Of a stretch of DNA of 6,258 nt, positions 1 through 5,875 are shown piece after piece. Position 1 is the stretch's first letter. Each line of letters opens with the position of its first letter. The notes beneath the pieces were generated by a model. It was not told the origin of the DNA. It worked only from the letters and a program-made list of their open reading frames with translations, and ran no database searches. Both the position numbers and the translations under genes were made by a program. The stretch is from Spirochaetaceae bacterium (GTDB taxonomy: Bacteria > Spirochaetota > Spirochaetia > Treponematales > Breznakiellaceae). Where the stretch lies: assembly GCA_031288215.1 (NCBI GenBank), contig JAITRV010000045.1:1-6258 (forward strand), written 5' to 3'.

Positions 1-39
1 CTTTTTTAATTTTTCCAGCCTTACCAGCGCCTCTGCCAT
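1..39 (-). CDS. dppF: Peptide-type ABC importer ATPase DppF/OppF, first 13 codons (partial)
   Basis: Only the amino terminus is in the window; the gene continues past the left edge. The ATG at 39-37 shares its A with the TGA stop of the upstream ATPase gene (TGATG), the third stop-start overlap in this operon. The 13 residues read MAEALVRLEKLKK, which fits the usual opening of an ABC ATPase, a short beta strand ahead of the A-loop. A GGAGG lies about 10 bases upstream inside the preceding gene. In dpp/opp operons the gene after DppD is normally DppF, the second nucleotide-binding subunit, so the identity rests mainly on position. No Walker motif can be seen because the sequence ends. Other ABC ATPases are possible but less likely. 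Confidence 0.7.
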   Translation of the reverse strand, partial: MAEALVRLEKLKK

Positions 40-1034
40 CAGGATACCTGCCTCCAGCAGCGGACCTTGTGGCCGCTTTCGATTTCCGGCAGGGGAGGAA
101 CCGCCAGGGGAGGCACTTCCCCCCCGCACCGCTCCATGGCATAGACGCAACGGGGCGCGAAGGGGCAGCCGGGGGGCATGTTTCCCGGCACCGGCACCAC
201 CCCGGGGATGCTGTAAAGGTTTTCACGGTTGCTGTTTCTCCGCCCCATCCGGGAGCGCATAAGTCCGTCGGTATAGGGGTGGAGGGGCCTTCTGAAAAGG
301 GCCTCCACGGAACATTCTTCCACCACATAGCCTGCGTAGATTACCGCGGTCCTGTCGGCGATTTCGGCGATCACCCCCAGGTCGTGGGTAACAAAGATAA
401 ACGAAGACCGGGTCCGGCCCCGGATCTCGTTAAAAAGGTCCAGAATTTGAGCCTGGGTGGTAACATCCAGGGCGGTGGTGGGCTCATCGGCAATGATAAG
501 CTCCGGTTCACAGGCCAGGGCCATGGCGATCATCACCCGCTGGCGCATACCCCCGGAAAGCTTAAAGGGATAGTAATCGTAGATCTTCTCCGCCTCCGGG
601 ATCTTCACCGCCTGCAGGAGGGAGACGCACTTGTCCCGGTTGGCCTTGCCCTTAAGGCCCTCGTGCTGGTAGAGAATATCCTTCATCTGCTCCCCGATGG
701 AGAGCAGGGGATTCAGGGAGGTCATGGGCTCCTGGAAGATCGTGGTGATCCGCCTGCCCCGGAGGGCCTCCATCTCCCGGCGGGGGAGGGTGGTAAGCTC
801 CCGGCCCTGGAAGCGGATCTTCCCGGTACTAATCCGCCCCCCATCGGGGAGGAGGCCTATCAAAGCCAGAATTGTCATGGTTTTACCGCAGCCCGATTCC
901 CCCACCAGACCCAGGACCTGGCCCTTTTCCACGGACAAATCGATGTGCCGCAGGATAGGAAGGACCTGGCTGTTCTTCCCCCTGTTCCGGAGGATATCTA
1001 CCGAAAGATCCTCAATCTCTACCAGGGCCTTCAT
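39..1034 (-). CDS. dppD: Dipeptide/oligopeptide ABC transporter ATP-binding protein (DppD/OppD type)
   Basis: This is a cytoplasmic nucleotide-binding subunit that powers peptide-type import together with DppF. The 331-residue product has every ABC motif: Walker A GESGCGKT (45-52), Q-loop around Q101 in FQEPMTSLNP, signature LSGGMRQR (159-166), Walker B LIIADEPTTALD (179-190) and the switch histidine H217. After HPY (252-254) comes the oligo_HPY carboxy-terminal domain with C290-x5-C296-x6-C303 and a further C326, the cysteine set that binds an iron-sulfur cluster in some DppD proteins. The start is taken at ATG 1034-1032, which overlaps the dppC stop as ATGA; a longer reading from 1148 would add 38 residues that are dppC read in another frame. 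Length matches the family (about 330). Substrate specificity (peptide, nickel, sugar or other) cannot be inferred from an ATPase. Confidence 0.95.
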   Translation of the reverse strand: MKALVEIEDLSVDILRNRGKNSQVLPILRHIDLSVEKGQVLGLVGESGCGKTMTILALIGLLPDGGRISTGKIRFQGRELTTLPRREMEALRGRRITTIFQEPMTSLNPLLSIGEQMKDILYQHEGLKGKANRDKCVSLLQAVKIPEAEKIYDYYPFKLSGGMRQRVMIAMALACEPELIIADEPTTALDVTTQAQILDLFNEIRGRTRSSFIFVTHDLGVIAEIADRTAVIYAGYVVEECSVEALFRRPLHPYTDGLMRSRMGRRNSNRENLYSIPGVVPVPGNMPPGCPFAPRCVYAMERCGGEVPPLAVPPLPEIESGHKVRCWRQVS

Positions 1035-1903
1035 GCGCTGCCCCGCCCGGTGGAATGGAAGATCTCGGAAATCCCCTCCCCGATAAAGTTGATGGACATG
1101 ACCGTAAGAAACACCATGAGTCCCGGGGGAATCCACATCCAGGAACATCGCTGGAGGATACTGAGTTTCTGGGCCGCCGAAAGCATGGTTCCCCAGCTTG
1201 GCTGGGGTTGGGCGATTCCCAGGCCCAGGAAGCTTAAGGACGCCTCTATCATCACCGCATAGGCGATGTTGAGGGTACCGTACACGATGATGGGCCCCAC
1301 GGAGTTGGGGAGCAGGTGGCGGAAAATAATCTCCCCCTGAGTCAGCCCCAAAGCCCGGGCGGCGTCAATAAATTCGGTGTTTTTAAGGCCCAGGATGCTC
1401 CCCCGGACCACCCGGGCCATGGCGGGCCAGCCCAAAAGACCGATGATCAGAATCACATTCCGGAAGCTGGGGCCCGTCAGGGCCGCAACCGAAAGGGAGA
1501 TCACGAAGAAAGGGAAGCACATCACCACATCGGTAAGCCGCATAATGACGCTGTCGTAGATCCCCCCGTAAAAGCCCGCCACCGAGCCCAGGACAACGCC
1601 GATGACCACCTGGATCAGCATGGCGATGATCCCCACGCTGAGGGACACCCGGCCCCCGTAGGCCAGGCGGACAAAAATATCCCGCCCCAGGTCATCGGTG
1701 CCCAGGATATGGCCGTTTCCCGGGGGGGCCTGAATTTCGGCGATGTTGACCTCGTCCCGGCCAAAGGGGGAAAAGAACGGCCCGATAAGGGAAAAAATCG
1801 CCAGGATAAAGAGGATGATCCCCCCCACGGTAACCAGCCGGTGGGCGGACATCAGCCCAAGGAGCGCCCGGCCGGGGGACAGTTTTCTCAGCCAGTCCTT
1901 CAT
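1031..1903 (-). CDS. dppC: Dipeptide/oligopeptide ABC transporter permease (DppC/OppC type)
   Basis: This inner-membrane subunit forms the translocation pore with DppB. The 290-residue product has a short cytoplasmic amino terminus, a first membrane span at about 26-46, the OppC/DppC hallmark GTDDLGRDIFVRLAYGGR (68-85), then about five more hydrophobic spans (near 88-110, 118-142, 149-165, 204-228 and 257-278). The EAA loop that docks on the ATPase is EFIDAARALGLTQGEIIFRH (177-196), followed by LLPN. The start is the ATG at 1903-1901, which overlaps the dppB TGA stop (ATGA); the longer open frame from 1969 only adds dppB sequence read out of frame. GGAGG and a run of eight G lie 13 or fewer bases upstream. 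The carboxy end, rich in S and G, is slightly diverged from the common NLLGDGLRD form but keeps its length. Confidence 0.95.
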   Translation of the reverse strand: MKDWLRKLSPGRALLGLMSAHRLVTVGGIILFILAIFSLIGPFFSPFGRDEVNIAEIQAPPGNGHILGTDDLGRDIFVRLAYGGRVSLSVGIIAMLIQVVIGVVLGSVAGFYGGIYDSVIMRLTDVVMCFPFFVISLSVAALTGPSFRNVILIIGLLGWPAMARVVRGSILGLKNTEFIDAARALGLTQGEIIFRHLLPNSVGPIIVYGTLNIAYAVMIEASLSFLGLGIAQPQPSWGTMLSAAQKLSILQRCSWMWIPPGLMVFLTVMSINFIGEGISEIFHSTGRGSA

Positions 1904-2892
1904 ATTTGGTCCCCCCCCTCCGGGGCCCGTTCTTCCAGCGTGATCCGCGGATCGATGGCGGCGTAGCAAAGATCCGCCAGGAAGTTGGACGCCAGGGTGA
2001 TCATGGCCATGACCAGGAGGATCCCCATGATCAGGGGGTAATCCCGGTGCTGGACCGCTTCATAACTGAGCCGGCCAATGCCGGGCCAGACAAAGACCGT
2101 CTCGATCAGCAGGGCCCCGGAGAGGAGTTCCCGAATCTGGAGACTTAAGACGGTTACAATGGGAATCATCACGTTTTTAAGGACATGCTTTAGCATGATC
2201 ACCCGCTCGTTAAGACCGTGGGCCCGGGCTACCCGGATGTACTCGGTATTGAGCACATCGATCACGCTGGAACGGGTATAACGGAGCATCATCACCGTGT
2301 TTCCCAGACCCAGGATAATCGTAGGCAGGATCATGTGACGGCCGATGTCCAGGGCCCGGGCAAAACCCTTATGGTTTGCCACCACATCCACCATCCCCGA
2401 AATGGGAAGAATCCGGAGATCGGCCCCAAAGAGCCGAATCAAAAGCATGGCGAAAAAGAAAGACGGAATCGACAGGATGATAAAGGTCAGCACCAGAATG
2501 GTGTTGTCCGAAAAACCCCGGCGGCGCCGGGCGGTAAAAAAGCCCGCCCCAATCCCCGCCAGGGTACTCACCGCGACGGCTGAAACGGAGAGGAGTATGG
2601 TATTCCCCATCCGGGAGGTGATGATGCCCATCACCTTTTCCCGGTAAAAGATGGAATACCCGAAGTCTCCCCGGACCACCCGGCCCAGCCACTTAAGGTA
2701 CTTTACCGGCAGGGGGTCGTAGTAACCCACCCGCCGGAGCATCGCTTCCACCTGTTCGGTGGGAATTTCCGGGGGAAACATGCTCAGGTAAGGGTTCCCG
2801 GGAATCAGGTTCACCAGAGTGAACACGATCACCGAGACCCCAAACATGATGATCAGCGCCTGAAACAGCCGCCGCCCGATGTACCTTCCCAC
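1900..2892 (-). CDS. dppB: Dipeptide/oligopeptide ABC transporter permease (DppB/OppB type)
   Basis: This is the first permease of the importer. The 330-residue product starts with the classic basic stretch and span (YIGRRLFQALIIMFGVSVIV, about 4-23) ending in LIPGNP, a periplasmic loop, and further spans near 98-120, 131-153, 187-205, 243-266 and 286-308. The EAA motif is EYIRVARAHGLNERVIMLKH (217-236). Other family signatures are ETVFVWPGIGRLSYEAVQHR (264-283), DYPLIMG (284-290) and the end motif AAIDPRI (311-317). The start codon is GTG (2892-2890), 12 bases after the stop of the binding-protein gene. This fits the conserved amino terminus and allows the AAGGA that overlaps that stop to serve as ribosome binding site. 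The stop overlaps dppC. Confidence 0.95.
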   Translation of the reverse strand: MGRYIGRRLFQALIIMFGVSVIVFTLVNLIPGNPYLSMFPPEIPTEQVEAMLRRVGYYDPLPVKYLKWLGRVVRGDFGYSIFYREKVMGIITSRMGNTILLSVSAVAVSTLAGIGAGFFTARRRRGFSDNTILVLTFIILSIPSFFFAMLLIRLFGADLRILPISGMVDVVANHKGFARALDIGRHMILPTIILGLGNTVMMLRYTRSSVIDVLNTEYIRVARAHGLNERVIMLKHVLKNVMIPIVTVLSLQIRELLSGALLIETVFVWPGIGRLSYEAVQHRDYPLIMGILLVMAMITLASNFLADLCYAAIDPRITLEERAPEGGDQI

Positions 2893-2901
2893 CGCCGGAG
2901 G

Positions 2902-2906
2902 TCCTT
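2902..2906 (-). promoter_or_regulatory. Ribosome binding site of dppB, overlapping the preceding stop codon
   Basis: AAGGA is formed by the last two bases of the TAA stop of the binding-protein gene plus GGA, 9 bases ahead of the GTG start of dppB. It supports the GTG start and suggests that dppB translation depends on ribosomes finishing the upstream gene. Confidence 0.5.
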
Positions 2907-4503
2907 ACTTAAAGTACCAGGTATGCACATTGGGGAACCACTCGACGCTGATGGGGGCATAGCCCACCAGCCTGGGGTTCACCGCGTAGCCCTGGGATTT
3001 GATGTAAATAACCGGCAGGGGCAGTTGATCGTTCTGGAACCGGGCCCAGGCGCCCCAGTTGGCTATCGCCTCCGCATCGGTCCCGGAATCCAGGGCCTTG
3101 TTGAAAAGGTCCCGTTCCTGGGCGTTTTCGTAGCGGCTCAGCCACATAAGGCCGCCGCCGCTCCCCGGGTTGGGCCGGTAAGAAGCCCCCATAAAGGCCA
3201 GTTCGAAGGGATCGGTGCCGCTCCGCAGGACGCTCAGTACCGTGTTGAAGTCGGAACCGATGATCTCCAGGTCAATCCCGGCCTTTTTGAGCTGGGCCTG
3301 AACCAGAACCGCCAGCTCCGTATCGTCCACATTGTCGTAACGGAGGCTCAGCTTCAGGGGCTGGCCCCCCTTGTCCAGAACGCCGTCCCCATTGGAATCG
3401 GTCCAGCCCGCCTGGGCGAAAAGAGCCTTGGCGGCATCCACGCTATACGGATACTTGTTGAGGTCCTTGGGGTATACCGGCTGGGAGGGCTGCATGGGGG
3501 CCCCGGCGGTAACCGCATGACCCGGTTCTATGGCGGCGATACAAGCGTCCCGGTCGATGGCCGTGTAGATCGCCTTCCGGATGGTCACGTCCGACAGCAG
3601 GGGGTGGGTGGAGTTGTACACCAGGTAATAGGCCATGATCTGGGGAATCTCGGCGAAGGCGATCCCCGCGTCGGTATAGGGTTTCAGGTCGTTGGGTTTC
3701 CAGGAGGCGACCCGGGCGATGTCCAGCTCTCCGTTGAGGATCTCCACCTGCCTGGTATCCGGGTTGGATACCTTAAGGACGAAGTTCTTGATCTTGGGAG
3801 CCCCCTTGAAGTAGTCCTCGTTGGCTACCAGGCGGACATACTGGTCGGGCACAAACTCGGTGAGCTTGTAGGGGCCGGTTCCCACGGGGTGCCGCAGCAG
3901 ATCCACCGCGTCGAGCCAGCCTTCCACGGGAACTTTTTCCCAGATATGTTTGGCAAATACCCCCTGATTGACAAACTCCACCAGGGCGTCCCGGTAGGGC
4001 CCCTGGAAGGTAAAAGAAACCGTGTAGGGGTCGATTACCTTAACCCCCTCCACATGGGCGGTCTTGCCGGTATTGTAGTCCTGGAAGCCCAAAAGCTTCG
4101 TGGAGAACTCGGAGTTCCCCCGGACAAACTTGCCATGGGCCAGAGTTTCGTAGGTAAAGGCCACATCCTCCGCGGTGAAGGGCCGGCCGTCGGTCCACTT
4201 AACCCCCTGCCGCAGCTTAAAGGTGAGGGTTTTGGCGTCCGGCGTAAAGGTATAGCTCTCCGCCAGGTCCGGCACGTAATTCATCGAGGCGTCCAAATTC
4301 ACCAGCCGGCTGAAGACCAGGAGTACCACCTCCCTGTCAAAGTTGGAGGTCTCCACCGTGGGGTGGAATTCCCCCCGGGGGGCCAGGTTCTGGCCGTAGA
4401 CCAGAGTGTCCTTGACCGCGGTGGACGCCCTTCTGCCGCCCGCCGCAAGGCCCATAGTCAGGGCGGCCAACATGACAACAGTCAACAGAAAAATCTTCTT
4501 CAT
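2905..4503 (-). CDS. Family 5 extracellular solute-binding protein (DppA/OppA type) of the ABC importer
   Basis: This protein captures the substrate in the periplasm and delivers it to DppBC. The 532-residue product has a signal peptide (MKK, hydrophobic core about 4-20, possible AAG/G cleavage near 21-23) with no lipobox cysteine, so it is predicted soluble rather than lipid-anchored. SBP_bac_5 features follow in order: the family signature region from LAESYTFTPDAKTLTFKLR (80-98) through GVKWTDGRPFTAEDVAFTYE (100-119), HPVGTGPYKLTEFVPDQYV (205-223), YFKGAPKI (231-238), TIRKAIYTAIDRDA (307-320), a DSNGDGVLD acidic loop (369-377) and the carboxy-terminal aromatic-rich end. Length equals E. coli DppA (535). 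ATG 4503-4501 is preceded by AAAGGAGA with 8 bases spacing. It is the first full gene of the operon, behind a long leader with repeats. Ligands of this family include peptides, nickel, haem and oligosaccharides; the true one is unknown. Confidence 0.95.
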   Translation of the reverse strand: MKKIFLLTVVMLAALTMGLAAGGRRASTAVKDTLVYGQNLAPRGEFHPTVETSNFDREVVLLVFSRLVNLDASMNYVPDLAESYTFTPDAKTLTFKLRQGVKWTDGRPFTAEDVAFTYETLAHGKFVRGNSEFSTKLLGFQDYNTGKTAHVEGVKVIDPYTVSFTFQGPYRDALVEFVNQGVFAKHIWEKVPVEGWLDAVDLLRHPVGTGPYKLTEFVPDQYVRLVANEDYFKGAPKIKNFVLKVSNPDTRQVEILNGELDIARVASWKPNDLKPYTDAGIAFAEIPQIMAYYLVYNSTHPLLSDVTIRKAIYTAIDRDACIAAIEPGHAVTAGAPMQPSQPVYPKDLNKYPYSVDAAKALFAQAGWTDSNGDGVLDKGGQPLKLSLRYDNVDDTELAVLVQAQLKKAGIDLEIIGSDFNTVLSVLRSGTDPFELAFMGASYRPNPGSGGGLMWLSRYENAQERDLFNKALDSGTDAEAIANWGAWARFQNDQLPLPVIYIKSQGYAVNPRLVGYAPISVEWFPNVHTWYFK

Positions 4504-4510
4504 TCGTTAA

Positions 4511-4518
4511 TCTCCTTT
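4511..4518 (-). promoter_or_regulatory. Ribosome binding site of the solute-binding protein gene
   Basis: AAAGGAGA, with 8 bases before the ATG at 4503, sits between the leader ORF stop (4531) and the gene. It fixes the start in front of an intact signal peptide. Confidence 0.8.
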
Positions 4519-4530
4519 GGTTTTAGTTTA

Positions 4531-4656
4531 TCAACCGGTTCCGCCTGTCACCCTCCCCGGGGAGACAGGCATGGGTCCGGGTATCCGCCGGGACTGCCTC
4601 CTGCCCGCCCCGAAAACCGCGGGGACGACAGGGGCGACGATCAATGTCTTTTGCAT
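4531..4656 (-). CDS. Possible 41-residue leader ORF upstream of the importer operon
   Basis: An ATG at 4656-4654, four bases after a GGAGG (4665-4661), opens a 41-codon frame that ends with TGA followed at once by an in-frame TAA. The predicted peptide begins MQKTLIVAPVVPAVFGAG, then becomes rich in Arg, Pro and Gly. I recognise no family. It would be the first cistron of the operon transcript, ending 27 bases before the binding-protein ATG, and two hairpins fall inside it. This layout fits a regulatory leader peptide, but a chance ORF in a GC-rich leader is a real alternative: the peptide has no clear run of one amino acid and the Shine-Dalgarno spacing is short. Confidence 0.35.
   Translation of the reverse strand: MQKTLIVAPVVPAVFGAGRRQSRRIPGPMPVSPGRVTGGTG
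4543..4570. other. Strong hairpin in the operon leader
   Basis: GCCTGTC (4543-4549) pairs perfectly with GACAGGC (4564-4570); inside, TCCCC meets GGGGA (4554-4563) and can extend the stem after a small bulge. In the minus-strand transcript it lies about 40 bases before the binding-protein start and inside the leader ORF. No T-run follows on either strand, so it is not a typical terminator. It could modulate translation or RNA stability. Confidence 0.5.
4608..4624. other. Small GC hairpin in the operon leader
   Basis: CCCCG (4608-4612) and CGGGG (4620-4624) are perfect inverted repeats around a 7-base loop containing AAAA on the plus strand and TTTT on the minus strand. It lies in the leader transcript and inside the small ORF. 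No T-run follows the stem. Confidence 0.35.
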
Positions 4657-4701
4657 TAAACCTCCGTATAGCATGAGTAGCTTAGTAAACTGAGAGATTT
4701 A

Positions 4702-4730
4702 ATATTATTCTTTGATCGGTTCTTGATCAA
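4702..4730 (-). promoter_or_regulatory. Predicted promoter of the importer operon
   Basis: On the minus strand TTGATC (4730-4725) and TAATAT (4707-4702) are separated by 17 bases, matching sigma-70 spacing with 4 of 6 consensus bases in each box. The surrounding DNA is the most AT-rich part of the window. Transcription would start near 4695, giving a leader of about 190 bases. The -35 box lies inside the palindrome TCTTGATCAAGA (4721-4732), so a protein bound there would be expected to block or contact RNA polymerase. The promoter is predicted by eye only. Confidence 0.45.
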
Positions 4731-4742
4731 GATATTGATCAA
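4721..4742. promoter_or_regulatory. Two TTGATCAA palindromes over the -35 region (candidate operator)
   Basis: TCTTGATCAAGA (4721-4732) is a perfect 12-bp palindrome and TTGATCAA (4735-4742) a perfect 8-bp one. Their centres are 12 bp apart. They overlap or abut the predicted -35 box, a usual place for a repressor or activator site. No regulator gene is present in the window. Confidence 0.4.
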
Positions 4743-4798
4743 GACAAAAACCGGTCAAGACAAGAACCGGTCAAGACAAGAACCGGTCAAGAACCGTC
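4741..4798. repeat. Three tandem 16-bp repeats with ACCGGT cores
   Basis: Copies at 4741-4756, 4757-4772 and 4773-4788 follow AAGACAAGAACCGGTC; the first has one change (A for G). A partial fourth copy (AAGAACCGTC) ends at 4798. Each has the palindrome ACCGGT (4750-4755, 4766-4771, 4782-4787). The array lies between the end of the URO-D-like gene and the importer promoter. CGGTTCTTGATC (4717-4728) is the inverse of 4785-4796 apart from one G-T pair, so the array can also fold back. Tandem operator sites are the likeliest reading; a simple slippage-made repeat is the alternative. Confidence 0.8.
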
Positions 4799-4810
4799 CC
4801 GCGCCGGAGC

Positions 4811-5806
4811 TTACAGGGTCTTTGCCTTTTCCCGGACCCACTCGAAGTGCTCAAAGGGAGTATCGTCGGGGACGGTACAATCGGCCCCCAGGATGAGTCC
4901 CCGCTTACCCGTTTCCGCGATTATCTTTTCGGTGCAGTCCTCGATTTCTTTCCTGGGACCCCGGTAGATGGGATCCTCGGCGGTATTGGCGAAGCCGCCG
5001 ATCACCGCCGCCCCGCCAAAGAGTTTTTTCCCCTCCGCCAGGCTGAGGCCCTCCACGTTGACCGCCCAGTTATAGGCCTTGGCCTTATACCCGGTCCAGG
5101 CCGCAAGGTGGTTCCTGCAGCCCCTGGAACCGCAGATATGGAGAATATTGGTTTCGCTCGCCCCGTTGGCGGCGTCCAGGACGATCTTATCCGCGGGGCT
5201 AAAGTACCGGCGGTACTCCTCATCGCTGATCCGGTTAATGTCGGGATTCTGGGCGCTCAGGTAGATGCCGTCCGCCCCGCCCTGCTTAATTACGCTTTGG
5301 GCCTGGACCGCGATACCCTCCGCCATTCTAAGCAGGGTATCCGCCAGCGCCTGGGGGTCCGCCCGGAAAAAGCCGATCAGGGCCTCCAGGCCGGTAAGCC
5401 GCCTGAGCGTCGTGGCGGGGTTGAAAATATTGTAAAAGTACATCGTGTCTTTCTGCAAGGCGGTAATCTTTTTAACCTGGGCGATCTGGGCCTGTATCCA
5501 GGGGTGTTCCGCCGAAACGGGCTGGAATTTAACCAGGTCCCCCGCCGTTTCCGCCCCCAGGTCCAGCTTTACCGTCTGGCCCTTTTGGGGGTAGCCGAAG
5601 AAGCCGTCGCTCATGATCTTCACAAAATCGGGGTGGAACCCCTCAAAGTACCGCTTATGCCCCCTGAGGCTCTGCTCCGCCAGCTCCGGCCTTTCCAGGC
5701 CCTTGGTCTTTTCCGCTTCGGTAACAAAATGGAACCAGAAGCTCACCGGCGGCCGTTCAACTTCCTGGTTATTCAATGCCCTTAACAACAGCTCTCTATT
5801 GGTCAT
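4811..5806 (-). CDS. URO-D superfamily protein, probable corrinoid-linked methyltransferase (MtaA/MtbA-like)
   Basis: The 331-residue product has the fold features of the uroporphyrinogen decarboxylase/methyltransferase superfamily: opening NRELLLRALNNQEVERPPV (3-21), HPDFVKIMSDGFFGYP (58-73), GGADGIYLSAQNPD (176-189) and LHICGSRGC (222-230). H223-x-C225 together with C310 (GADC) reproduces the H-x-C...C zinc ligand set that MtaA/MtbA enzymes use to activate the coenzyme thiol during methyl transfer. The RQAGR region expected just after the RPPV strand of true HemE is replaced by SFWFHFVTE, and no haem genes are nearby, so a haem role is unlikely. The likely role is cytoplasmic methyl transfer from or to a corrinoid protein, but no corrinoid protein gene is visible. 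The ATG at 5806 has a strong AGGAGG site. Substrate unknown. Confidence 0.85.
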   Translation of the reverse strand: MTNRELLLRALNNQEVERPPVSFWFHFVTEAEKTKGLERPELAEQSLRGHKRYFEGFHPDFVKIMSDGFFGYPQKGQTVKLDLGAETAGDLVKFQPVSAEHPWIQAQIAQVKKITALQKDTMYFYNIFNPATTLRRLTGLEALIGFFRADPQALADTLLRMAEGIAVQAQSVIKQGGADGIYLSAQNPDINRISDEEYRRYFSPADKIVLDAANGASETNILHICGSRGCRNHLAAWTGYKAKAYNWAVNVEGLSLAEGKKLFGGAAVIGGFANTAEDPIYRGPRKEIEDCTEKIIAETGKRGLILGADCTVPDDTPFEHFEWVREKAKTL

Positions 5807-5810
5807 AAAA

Positions 5811-5819
5811 GCCTCCTCC
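5811..5819 (-). promoter_or_regulatory. Ribosome binding site of the URO-D-like gene
   Basis: AGGAGGAGG ends about five bases before the ATG at 5806-5804. It is the strongest Shine-Dalgarno among the full-length genes here and decides the start. Confidence 0.8.
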
Positions 5820-5832
5820 TGTGGATGCCCTT

Positions 5833-5862
5833 AGCATAAAAAAGTTTGCCGGGTTTGCGCAA
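5833..5862 (-). promoter_or_regulatory. Weak candidate promoter of the URO-D-like gene
   Basis: On the minus strand TTGCGC (5862-5857) and TATGCT (5838-5833) are 18 bases apart, with 3 and 4 of 6 matches to sigma-70 consensus. The -35 box forms half of the palindrome TTGCGCAA (5855-5862). It is well placed, about 27 bases ahead of the start, but the match is poor and the true start of transcription may lie elsewhere. Confidence 0.3.
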
Positions 5863-5875
5863 GCAAGCAAAATTT

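Noticed and set aside
69..1262. 397-codon plus-strand frame opposite dppD and dppC
   Set aside because: It runs across two clear genes on the other strand and its translation shows no recognisable fold.
2923..4659. 578-codon open frame on the plus strand, opposite the binding-protein gene
   Set aside because: It is longer than the real gene, but its product is rich in Gly, Val, His and Pro with no domain, and it arises from GC-biased codons. The minus-strand frame has a signal peptide and family motifs throughout.
4714..4796. Rho-independent terminator of the URO-D-like gene
   Set aside because: The inverse segments can pair, but the loop is long and no T-run follows on the minus strand.
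4741..4798. Short CRISPR array
   Set aside because: The three repeats are directly abutting with no spacers between them, and no cas genes are present.
4847..5785. 312-codon plus-strand frame opposite the URO-D-like gene
   Set aside because: It mirrors the real gene almost exactly, has no ribosome binding site of note and shows no motif.
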